Shown one piece after another: positions 33,445 to 40,670 of a stretch of DNA of 40,782 nucleotides; positions within the stretch are counted from its first letter, which is position 1, and each line of letters opens with the position of its first letter. The stretch comes from CAYLLT01 sp964591605 (GTDB lineage Bacteria > Planctomycetota > Phycisphaerae > UBA1845 > PWPN01), in contig CAZQEN010000021.1 in assembly GCA_964591605.1 (NCBI GenBank), forward strand, positions 1 to 40,782, written 5' to 3'. The notes under the pieces were generated by a model. The model did not search any database, was not told the DNA's origin, and saw only the letters and a program-made list of their open reading frames with translations. Made by a program: the position numbers and the translations under genes.

Positions 33445-33478
33445 TGGCCCGCTTACCGCCAGCGCGGCAAGCGGGCCA
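33445..33478 (-). terminator. Intrinsic terminator after the 9-heme gene
   Basis: TGGCCCGCTT and AAGCGGGCCA form a perfect 10-bp stem, extended by CCGC/GCGG inside. On the minus strand it is followed by CTTTCTTGT. It starts 61 bases after the 9-heme gene's stop and would end or attenuate the transcript before the 7-heme gene. Confidence 0.6.
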
Positions 33479-33538
33479 GCGTCTGTCGCTGATTCGTCAC
33501 CCGGCGGATCAGGCTTCGCCGGGCTTCGCAGCTCCTCA

Positions 33539-35230
33539 CTACGGCAGCGGTATGACCTCGGCCCACGTGAGGAGGTCCTTCGTATACGGCGGGTTGTGGG
33601 CGCCGCCGCTTCCGTCATAGTCGATGTAGTAGTAGATGAACCGCACCTTCTTGACGTTGTCGCTGAGGCTGGACTGTTTCACCTGACTGTTGTTGCTGCC
33701 ATACTCCCAGCCCGGCAGGCCGTTGGCGGTTGGCGGCACGGCGGCATCGAGCCGGGCCTTGATCCCCGCCAGCCGCGTGGCAATGCTCGCCTGCAGCGAG
33801 GCAAGACGGGCCGTGATGTCCTGGGGCGCCGGGTGGCACGCGATGCAGGTCTTGATGTCCACCTCAAACCGGTGCCCGCTGTCCGTCGGACTGTCTACGC
33901 CGGGTGTCGTCGGGAAATCCTCGACGTGAACGTGGCAGGTGGCACACGATCGCTCGGTGAAGCCGTGCACGAACTGCTGATTCGGACGGATCGACCCGTT
34001 GGGAGGAGACATCATCTCGCCGTTGAGCATGTTGGCCTGATGGCTGTGGTGCGGCGGACGACTGGTCTTCTGCCAGGTGTCGCTGCCCGTCGGGGTTCCG
34101 GCTGAATCCTTGCGGGCGTGGTGGCATTGTCCGCAGATGCCGAACCGCGCCGGATTGGCAGCGTCCGCGATCGAATCCGACGGCGGTGAGTTCACGACCA
34201 GTGCATACCGCAGTTGCGTGTCCCCATGACCCGGTATCTGCGAACCCAGGCCGGTGGCCTTGTGCGGATCGTGGCAGGTCGCGCACACCAGCGGATTCAG
34301 ATCCGCGACAATCAGCGGCTCGCGAACCGCCTCCGAGGTCTTATGCAGGTCCGCCAGCGTTCGATCGGTGAGGGTCACGCCCTCCTCGAACTTGAGTTGC
34401 CGTGCATCGCCGGAGTGGCACTCGCCGCAGGAAGCGACTCGAGCCGGGGCGCGCGGGGTTTCATCAACCCGTTCCGTGCGGCCGCCGACGAAATCCGCCG
34501 AGTCCTCTTCCCAGAACACAGCACCAGCATGAGCCGACTCCAGCCACTCGTCATACAGCGGGTGAATGACCTGCGTGTGGCACTTGCCGCACACCTGAGC
34601 ACCGATCGCCTTCACGCTCGCCGGTGGACGCAGGCTCACGTCCTGAATGTTGCCCACGTGCGGGCCGCCGGCGCCGTGGCAGCTCTCGCACTGGACGCCG
34701 GCGAGGGCGTTGGTCGTGGCCCGGTCGATGAAGCCGCCCTCCTCGCCATACCCCACGGTGTGGCAGGGCAGACACGCCGGGTTGGTTCCCTGCCCGATCG
34801 CTTCCAGCGTCTCAAGCGCCTTGGCGTGCCGGGTGGTCAACCACTCACTGTGGGAAGTCGGATGGCAGAAGCCGCAGCCCACCCGGAACACATCGTTCGC
34901 CGCATCGACGACGACCGACGGCTGGGCGGACACAAACTGGCCGGTCACCTTGCTGTTACCCGTGCCCGGCGGTTCAGGCTCGGGCTGCGGGCACGCAGCG
35001 CCTTGGCAGGTGGAACCCTCCCCCCTCGAGGTGCCGAGCTTGGCTGTGCAGTCGGATACGGTCGTGTAGATGCAGCTACCGTCTGGCAGGCAGCAACCGA
35101 CACTCGCTTCCGGCTCCGGCTCGGGCTCGGGAGTGGGACACCCAGCGATTCCGACGCACGCGATCGCCAGCAAAGCGGGCAGGAGCCCGCGGGACTGGCG
35201 GAGTGAGGTGAAGCACGCTGTTCGACCCAT
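33539..35230 (-). CDS. 9-heme lipoprotein c-type cytochrome with planctomycete Cys-rich module
   Basis: 563 residues. The signal ends in the lipobox GIAGC (about residues 27-31), then a Pro-Glu linker. A 'GCCLPDGSCIYTTVSDCTAKLGT...GEGSTCQGAAC' module (about 45-80) follows, like the CC-x-P-x-G-x-C units of planctomycete extracellular proteins. Nine CxxCH motifs follow (CGFCH, CLPCH, CESCH, CGKCH, CGECH, CATCH, CGQCH, CATCH, CIACH). The C-terminal DNVKKVRFIYYYIDYDGSGGAHNPPYT resembles endings of multiheme cytochromes from Fe(III) reducers. Probably a cell-surface terminal cytochrome. It is the first gene of the minus-strand array, about 100 bases after a predicted sigma-54 start, with GGAG eight bases before the ATG. 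Confidence 0.88.
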   Translation of the reverse strand: MGRTACFTSLRQSRGLLPALLAIACVGIAGCPTPEPEPEPEASVGCCLPDGSCIYTTVSDCTAKLGTSRGEGSTCQGAACPQPEPEPPGTGNSKVTGQFVSAQPSVVVDAANDVFRVGCGFCHPTSHSEWLTTRHAKALETLEAIGQGTNPACLPCHTVGYGEEGGFIDRATTNALAGVQCESCHGAGGPHVGNIQDVSLRPPASVKAIGAQVCGKCHTQVIHPLYDEWLESAHAGAVFWEEDSADFVGGRTERVDETPRAPARVASCGECHSGDARQLKFEEGVTLTDRTLADLHKTSEAVREPLIVADLNPLVCATCHDPHKATGLGSQIPGHGDTQLRYALVVNSPPSDSIADAANPARFGICGQCHHARKDSAGTPTGSDTWQKTSRPPHHSHQANMLNGEMMSPPNGSIRPNQQFVHGFTERSCATCHVHVEDFPTTPGVDSPTDSGHRFEVDIKTCIACHPAPQDITARLASLQASIATRLAGIKARLDAAVPPTANGLPGWEYGSNNSQVKQSSLSDNVKKVRFIYYYIDYDGSGGAHNPPYTKDLLTWAEVIPLP

Positions 35231-35340
35231 GTGTGTTACTCCAAAGAAGCGGATAAAAGCTGGTGATCGGCTCCCTGCCGAATCATGTGTCCCGTTCGTA
35301 CGCTCTCACGGCGCGGCTCTCCCTCAAGCAGTCACGTCTT

Positions 35341-35356
35341 GGCAAGCTCCGTGCCG
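35341..35356 (-). promoter_or_regulatory. Sigma-54 (-24/-12) promoter of the cytochrome array
   Basis: On the minus strand CGGCACG-GAGC-TTGCC has GG (35355-35354) and GC (35343-35342) ten bases apart. GGCACG and TTGC are exact consensus. Transcription would begin near 35331, about 100 bases ahead of the 9-heme gene. Confidence 0.75.
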
Positions 35357-35440
35357 ACTCATCTGTATCGCATTGTTCCATGGCATATTGGTGGATCGTT
35401 ACAACTTTCACGGAGTTTCGCTCGCAGAACGCCGTTTTCA

Positions 35441-35456
35441 TGCGGGATATCCCGCA
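35441..35456. promoter_or_regulatory. 16-bp palindrome between the two promoters
   Basis: TGCGGGATATCCCGCA is perfectly self-complementary. Its centre (35448.5) is within one base of the midpoint between the -24 GG elements at 35355 and 35540, about 117 bp from both predicted starts. An enhancer site serving both directions is inferred. Confidence 0.55.
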
Positions 35457-35538
35457 CGGCATTGTGCTAAAACGCCATAACCATTTGAAGCCGGGCTGGG
35501 AATTCGGCCTCAGATGTGGGTGTGCACGTACCCGCCAA

Positions 35539-35554
35539 CGGCACGTGACATGCA
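35539..35554 (+). promoter_or_regulatory. Sigma-54 (-24/-12) promoter of the radical SAM gene
   Basis: CGGCACG-TGAC-ATGCA has GG (35540-35541) and GC (35552-35553) ten bases apart. Six of seven -24 bases match and TGC is kept. The start would be near 35565, giving a leader of about 43 bases. Confidence 0.6.
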
Positions 35555-35607
35555 ATATCATACCCTGCGGGCTAACGACAAAGCAAGCGCTTACAGGGCC
35601 GGTTTTC

Positions 35608-36690
35608 ATGCAACCCTACGAGAAACTCGATTTCAATGACCGTCCGCTCGTTGTCGTCTGGGAGATGACCCAGGCGTGCGATCTGGTGTGCCTCCACTGC
35701 CGGGCGCAGGCCCAGCCGTGCCGGAATCCGGATGAGCTTTCCACCGGCGAGGCCCGGACGCTGTTGGCTCAGGTCCGCGACCTGAACCCCGGCGTCCTGG
35801 TGCTTTCAGGCGGTGACCCGATGAAACGCCCGGATGTCTACGAATTGGTGAATGATGGCCGCCGGCAGGGCATCCGGATGGCGATGACACCCTCTGTCAC
35901 ACCGCTCCTGACGGATGAAGCGATCCGGCGCCTGGCGGCCGAGGGGCTTTCCCGTATTGCGTTCAGCCTCGATGGCTCCTGTCCCGCGATCCACGACCGT
36001 TTCCGGGGGGTGGCCGGGTCCTACGATCGAACCATCCACGCCATGCGGGTAGCCCGCGACGCCGGATTGCCGGTGCAGATCAATACGACGGTTTCCCGCC
36101 ACAATATGGAGGATCTGGGTCAACTTGCGGAGTTTCTGAGCGGGTGTGACATCGAGTTGTGGAGCGTGTTCTTCCTCGTGCCGGTCGGGCGGGGCCAGGC
36201 GGATCAGCGGATTCGACCGGAAGAGTACGAGCAGGTGTTCGAGCTCCTCTGGTCGCTGCGACAGCGGGTTCCGTTCGAGGTCAAGAGCACCGAAGCACCG
36301 CACTATCGCCGGTTTGTCCTGCAGAAGCTCAAAAGCGAGCGATCCGAAACGAATGACCCGGTCCGGTTCCGGTACAGTTCGATGAACGTCAATGACGGGC
36401 GGGGCTTTGTGTTCATCTCACACACCGGCGAGGTGTGCCCGAGCGGGTTCCTCCCCCTGTCGGTGGGGAACGTGAGACGCACACACCTGACCGAGCTGTA
36501 TCGCCAGGCGCCGCTGATGCGGCAACTGCGCGATTCGGATCTGCTCGAGGGCAAGTGCGGCGAATGCGAGTTCCGGAAGGTGTGCGGCGGTTCCCGGGCG
36601 CGATCGTGGGCGTTGACGGGCGATCCGCTGGCGGCCGAGCCGGACTGCACGTATCAACCCGCGCGGAGTCGCCTGCCGGTCCCGGGATAA
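35608..36690 (+). CDS. Radical SAM/SPASM protein, TIGR04053/AhbD-like
   Basis: 360 residues. The radical SAM cluster motif is C24-x3-C28-x2-C31 (TQACDLVCLHC), followed by LVLSGGDPMKRPD (SAM-binding GGDP) and RIAFSLDGSCPAIHDRFRGVAGSYDRT. A C-terminal SPASM-type region (GEVCPSGFLPLSVGNV...GKCGECEFRKVCGG...PDC) binds a second cluster. The whole closely resembles the TIGR04053 family, relatives of AhbD, which decarboxylates iron-coproporphyrin III to heme in the siroheme-dependent pathway. Next to genes for about 98 heme sites, a heme-supply role is attractive but inferred. Peptide maturation is the alternative. The start 35608 directly precedes MQPYEKLDFNDRPLVVVWEMT; upstream in-frame residues come from the promoter region. 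The ribosome site is weak (AGGG, 11 bases). Confidence 0.85.
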   Translation: MQPYEKLDFNDRPLVVVWEMTQACDLVCLHCRAQAQPCRNPDELSTGEARTLLAQVRDLNPGVLVLSGGDPMKRPDVYELVNDGRRQGIRMAMTPSVTPLLTDEAIRRLAAEGLSRIAFSLDGSCPAIHDRFRGVAGSYDRTIHAMRVARDAGLPVQINTTVSRHNMEDLGQLAEFLSGCDIELWSVFFLVPVGRGQADQRIRPEEYEQVFELLWSLRQRVPFEVKSTEAPHYRRFVLQKLKSERSETNDPVRFRYSSMNVNDGRGFVFISHTGEVCPSGFLPLSVGNVRRTHLTELYRQAPLMRQLRDSDLLEGKCGECEFRKVCGGSRARSWALTGDPLAAEPDCTYQPARSRLPVPG

Positions 36691-36767
36691 GCGACTTCGC
36701 ATCGCAGGGCACCGCTGCGGGCGACCTGCGCATCGGGTGTGAAGCTCGGCTGCACGTGAGGAATGAC

Positions 36768-37193
36768 ATGGACGATCCGAAGCCCCTGCCGGTTGAACTG
36801 GCCCCGCGTGAGAAGGGTTTTGTGTGGCGGATCATGCACAAATACCCCGGCGGGCAGCACCAGGGCAAGGACCTGTACCGCTCGCTGGCGATCTTCACCG
36901 CGATGATCGTGGTGGCGCATGTCCTCGAGCAGGTTTTGCCGACGCGCTGGCTGGCCCTGGTGATCATTCTGCCGCCGGCGCTGTTCCTGTTCACGCGTTA
37001 TCGCAAGTTCAGCATCTTTCGCTCGTGCGTCCTGAGCAAGGTGGCCGGCCGTCTGGCCCAGTACGAGGATCTGTCGCCTCCGCGCGGCGGCGCGGCGCAC
37101 CCGCACGCGCGGCGCGGCGCGTCCGCCGGGAGTGCCTCGCTGCCGGCCGCGGCCGAGCCGGGCGCGAAGCCTGTCGGCGCGCGGTCTGCGTGA
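36768..37193 (+). CDS. Small membrane protein, unknown
   Basis: 141 residues not recognised. Two adjacent hydrophobic segments (SLAIFTAMIVVAHVLEQVL, about 40-58, and WLALVIILPPALFLFTRY, about 62-79) suggest a hairpin in the inner membrane with both ends in the cytoplasm. The C-terminal 45 residues are low-complexity Ala/Arg/Gly/Pro. It follows the radical SAM gene by 77 bases on the same strand and may belong to that transcript. GAGGA lies six bases before the ATG at 36768. A role in the membrane assembly of cytochromes is conceivable but not shown. Confidence 0.7.
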   Translation: MDDPKPLPVELAPREKGFVWRIMHKYPGGQHQGKDLYRSLAIFTAMIVVAHVLEQVLPTRWLALVIILPPALFLFTRYRKFSIFRSCVLSKVAGRLAQYEDLSPPRGGAAHPHARRGASAGSASLPAAAEPGAKPVGARSA

Positions 37194-37542
37194 ATCGATC
37201 AGCCGGCGTGAGTGCCGTTTTCGGTCAGCGAATGACGGCAGGCGATTGTTGGCGCTAGGCCCGGCCTTCAGGCCGGGTTCGGTATCGTTGTCACGTTTTG
37301 AGCCCGCTTCCAGCGGGCTTCTCGCACGGCTTCAGCACCGGCCGGCATGCTGAAGCGAAGCGAGAATCCCGGTAAACCGGGATCGGGGGACAGGCAACGC
37401 TCGGAGACCCGGCATGAATGCCGGGCCTAGCGCCCGCAGAACGAAACTCGCATGCCGTAAATGGCGCTGGCAGCGCGAGGGAGGCCGGGTCTGCGCTGCT
37501 TTGCGGCGCTGCGCCTCATGCCGTGCATCCGGGAGTCGAATC
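37194..37542. other. Intergenic region carrying the palindromic element
   Basis: 349 bases. Apart from the mosaic element (37251-37434), the remaining 100 bases before the glycosidase show only the ribosome site at 37531-37535. No promoter motif is clear. Confidence 0.5.
37251..37434. repeat. 184-bp mosaic palindromic element with terminal inverted repeats
   Basis: Bounded by GGCGCTAGGCCCGGC (37251-37265) and its exact complement GCCGGGCCTAGCGCC (37420-37434). Inside are five hairpins: CCCGGCC/GGCCGGG (37260-37277), AGCCCGC/GCGGGCT (37301-37319), GCTTCAGCA/TGCTGAAGC (37329-37356, nested in TTCTCGC/GCGAGAA), TCCCGGT/ACCGGGA (37367-37382) and CCCGGCAT/ATGCCGGG (37408-37425). No coding capacity. 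It looks like a non-autonomous REP/MITE-type element. No target duplication was recognised at its ends. Confidence 0.75.
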
Positions 37543-40500
37543 ATGTCGTGTCGCTTGCTGATCTTTGCCGGGCGGTTGTCTGTGGTGATCTTCGCCGTGG
37601 GTGCCCTCGCACCTTTCGCACGGGCCGTCGATTCGGAGGCGGTGAAGAACCTGCTCCGCGCGGCTCCGGTGGAGTACAGCACCGCGCCGCTCTGGGTCTG
37701 GTCGGACGAACTCACGCCCGAGATGGTGGTCCGGTCGCTGCGCGAGCTGGCCGGCCAGCACGTCAAGCAGGCATTCGTTCATCCGCGCCCGGGTCTCATC
37801 ACGCCGTATCTCTCGGAGCGCTGGTTCGAGTTGTGGCGGGTCACGCTCCAGGAAGCCGAGCGGCTGGGGATGAAGATCTGGATCTATGACGAGAACTCCT
37901 ATCCCTCCGGCTTTGCCGGGGGCTTCGTGCCGGACGCGATGCCCGATTCGCGGGCCCTGGGCCTGGCGGTCGAGCGGCTCAAGGAGGCGCCTGCTCAACG
38001 GGGCGATCTGATCGGGGCCTACCGGGTCGCCGGCGATCAGATCGAGCGGCTCCAACCGGGCCAGCCGCCGGCGGCGCCATCGGCCGGCGAAGTGGAATAC
38101 CTCGCGTTCAAGGTCCAGCCGGCCGGGACAACGCCCTGGCTGGCCGGCAAGTTCTATGTCGATCTCATGCGGCCGGAGGTCACCCGCAAGTTCATGGAGG
38201 TCACCCATGAGGCGTACGCGCGCGAGCTGGGCGGGCATTTCGGGAAGCTGATCCCCGGCATCTTCACGGATGAACCCAACCTCGCCAGCGGGGCGGGCCT
38301 CCCGTGGTCGAACATCCTGGTCGAAGCGTTCCGGAAGCGCTGGGGCTACGACCTGCTCGACCATCTGCCCGCCCTGGTGACGCGGGCGGGTCCGTGGCGG
38401 CAGGTGCGGCACGATTACTGGAGACTGCTGCTCGAGCTGTTCATCGACGGCTGGGCCCGGCCGCAGCACGATTGGTGCGAGCGGCGCCACCTGGAGTGGA
38501 CGGGCCATTACTGGGAGCACGAGTGGCCTCGGGCGCGGGGCGTGCCCGACAACATGGCCATGTACGCGTGGCACCAGCGGCCGGCCATCGACATCCTCTT
38601 CAACCAGTATGACGAGGGGGTCAACGCGCAGTTCGGCAACACGCGGGCGGTCAAGGAACTGAGCAGCGTCGCGAACCAGCTCGGCCGCAGGCGAACGCTG
38701 TGCGAGACCTACGGCGCCGGCGGATGGGATCTGCGCTTTGAGGACATGAAGCGGATCGCCGACTGGCTGCTCGTGCTGGGCGTCAACACCATCGACGAGC
38801 ACATTGCGGACATCTCCATCCGGGGCGCCCGCAAGCACGATCACCCGCAGTCGTTCTCCTATCACGAGCCGTGGTGGCCGGATTACCACGTGATGGCCAC
38901 GTACCTGACGCGGCTCTCGGCGGTGATGTCGCAGGGCGAGCAGGTCAACGACATTCTCGTGCTCGAACCGACGAGCACGGCGTGGATGTACAATGACGCG
39001 GGAGGCGGCGATGGCGGGCTGATGCCGATCGGCCACGCGTTTCAGTCGCTCGTGCACGCGCTCGAGATGAACCAGGTGGAGTTCGACCTCGGGTGCGAGG
39101 ACATCATCGGCCGTCACGGCTCCGTGCGGGGCGAGTCGTTCGTCGTGGGGCAACGGGGGTATCACACGGTGATCATCCCGCCGTTGATGGAGAACCTCGA
39201 GCCGCGGGTGGCGGAGCTGATCGCGGCGTTTGTCGCGAACGGCGGACGGGTGTATGGCGCGGGCGATGTGCCGGGCTTCGTGGATGGGCGGGCCTCGGAG
39301 GCGCTGCGCGGGCCCGCGGGCAGCAGGAACTGGCACAAGGCCGACACGGCGGAGCTGCCCGGATTGCTGGCGAGGCAATCGAAGGCACAGGTCCGCGTCC
39401 AGCGCACGGCGGGGGACAAGGGCATCCTGTTCCACCATCGGCGCCTGCTGGACGATGGCCAGATACTCCTGCTGGTCAACACCAGCATCACGGCCCCGTC
39501 CAGCGGCCGGGTGTCCGCAACGGGCGGCGGTATCGAGCAGTGGGACCTGCATACCGGTCAGGCCGCGCCTTACCCGTTCGAACGATCGGCGGACGGAATC
39601 GAGGCCGGCTTTGAGCTACCGGCGTGCGGGAGTCTGCTGCTGTTCGTCTCCAAGGATCGGCGGATCGAGCCGGCCGGGCCTGTCGTCGAGCAGGTGACCG
39701 CGCTTTCGGGCGAGGCACCGGTGGTCCACCGGCTCGATCCCAACGTGCTCACGCTCGATTACGTCGACGTCGCCGCGGGCGGCGAGACGAAGGCCGGTCT
39801 GAACGTCATCAAGGCGGCCAGCTTCGTCTTCCAGAAGCACGGGCTGCGTGGCAACCCGTGGGATCGCGCAGTGCAGTTCAAGGATGAGCTGATCCGCAAG
39901 AAGTTCCCTGCCGACAGCGGCTTCAAGGCCACGTACCGCTTCACCATCCGGGGCGCGGTCCCGGCGGGGTTGTCGTTCGTCGCCGAGCGGGCGGACCTGT
40001 ATGCGATCACGTGCAACGGCAGGCCCGTCTCGCCGGAGCCGGGCCAGTGGTGGCTCGATCGGTCGTTCGGGCGCATCGACATCAGCGGGGCGGCGAAGGA
40101 AGGGGAGACCCAGGTCACCCTCGAGGCCTCGCCCCTGACGATCTACCACGAGCTCGACAATGCGTACGTGCTCGGCGACTTTGGCATCGAGGCGGGGGAG
40201 CGCGGCTTCGTGATCGTGCCGGCCGGGCCGCTGCGCCTGGGGGCGTGGAACGAGCAGGGCATGCCCCTCTATGGCGGGGCGGTGCGTTACGCCCAGGTGT
40301 TTGACGCGGGCGAGGAGGGCGGGCGGTACCGCGTGCGGCTGGGCCGATGGTACGGCAGCGTGGCCCGGGTGGCGGTTAACGGCGAGGCGGCGGGCCACCT
40401 CGTGTCGGCGCCGTGGGAATGCGACGTCACGGCGAAGATCCGGCCCGGTAAGAATACCATAGAGGTGACCGTGGTCGGGACGCTCAAGAACACGCTCGGC

Positions 40501-40659
40501 CCGCACCACAACAACCCGCCGCTGGGGATTGCCGGTCCCGGTTCCTGGGATGCGGCCCCGGCCGAAGGTCCACCGGCGGGCGCACAGTATGCGACGGTGG
40601 CCTATGGCCTGTGGGAGCCGGCCATCCTGGAGCGCGTCGAGACGGCCGCCGCCCGGTGA
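37543..40659 (+). CDS. Large secreted glycoside hydrolase, GH106-like
   Basis: 1,038 residues with a signal peptide (MSCRLLIFAGRLSVVIFAVGALAPFARA). The N-terminal two thirds resemble the GH106 (alpha-L-rhamnosidase-type) barrel family: APLWVWSDELTPEMVVRSLRELAG, KQAFVHPRPGLITPYLSERWFELW, MKIWIYDENSYPSGFAGGFVPD, IPGIFTDEPNLASG and TLCETYGAGGWDLRFEDMKRIADWLLVLGVN. The C-terminal part (about 780-1030) has beta-sandwich features of sugar-binding domains (WLDRSFGRIDISGAAKEGETQVTLEA, VTAKIRPGKNTIEVTVVGTL). It should hydrolyse plant or algal glycans outside the cytoplasm; the substrate is not certain. The start 37543 has GGGAG seven bases upstream and begins a signal peptide. A longer in-frame start (37414) falls inside the palindromic element and is rejected. 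Confidence 0.8.
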   Translation: MSCRLLIFAGRLSVVIFAVGALAPFARAVDSEAVKNLLRAAPVEYSTAPLWVWSDELTPEMVVRSLRELAGQHVKQAFVHPRPGLITPYLSERWFELWRVTLQEAERLGMKIWIYDENSYPSGFAGGFVPDAMPDSRALGLAVERLKEAPAQRGDLIGAYRVAGDQIERLQPGQPPAAPSAGEVEYLAFKVQPAGTTPWLAGKFYVDLMRPEVTRKFMEVTHEAYARELGGHFGKLIPGIFTDEPNLASGAGLPWSNILVEAFRKRWGYDLLDHLPALVTRAGPWRQVRHDYWRLLLELFIDGWARPQHDWCERRHLEWTGHYWEHEWPRARGVPDNMAMYAWHQRPAIDILFNQYDEGVNAQFGNTRAVKELSSVANQLGRRRTLCETYGAGGWDLRFEDMKRIADWLLVLGVNTIDEHIADISIRGARKHDHPQSFSYHEPWWPDYHVMATYLTRLSAVMSQGEQVNDILVLEPTSTAWMYNDAGGGDGGLMPIGHAFQSLVHALEMNQVEFDLGCEDIIGRHGSVRGESFVVGQRGYHTVIIPPLMENLEPRVAELIAAFVANGGRVYGAGDVPGFVDGRASEALRGPAGSRNWHKADTAELPGLLARQSKAQVRVQRTAGDKGILFHHRRLLDDGQILLLVNTSITAPSSGRVSATGGGIEQWDLHTGQAAPYPFERSADGIEAGFELPACGSLLLFVSKDRRIEPAGPVVEQVTALSGEAPVVHRLDPNVLTLDYVDVAAGGETKAGLNVIKAASFVFQKHGLRGNPWDRAVQFKDELIRKKFPADSGFKATYRFTIRGAVPAGLSFVAERADLYAITCNGRPVSPEPGQWWLDRSFGRIDISGAAKEGETQVTLEASPLTIYHELDNAYVLGDFGIEAGERGFVIVPAGPLRLGAWNEQGMPLYGGAVRYAQVFDAGEEGGRYRVRLGRWYGSVARVAVNGEAAGHLVSAPWECDVTAKIRPGKNTIEVTVVGTLKNTLGPHHNNPPLGIAGPGSWDAAPAEGPPAGAQYATVAYGLWEPAILERVETAAAR

Positions 40660-40670
40660 TCAGCCGCCGA

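Larger units (their letters stand above)
35231..35607. other. Divergent control region with two sigma-54 promoters
   Basis: 377 bases between the cytochrome array (minus) and the radical SAM gene (plus). It holds back-to-back -24/-12 promoters (35341-35356 minus, 35539-35554 plus), a 16-bp perfect palindrome at their midpoint and a GCA-N3-TGC core at 35459-35467. The layout is that of a shared enhancer. Confidence 0.65.

Noticed and set aside
37414..37542. Upstream start of the glycosidase
   Set aside because: The extra 43 residues would be translated from a hairpin element and would precede a normal signal peptide that has its own ribosome site.
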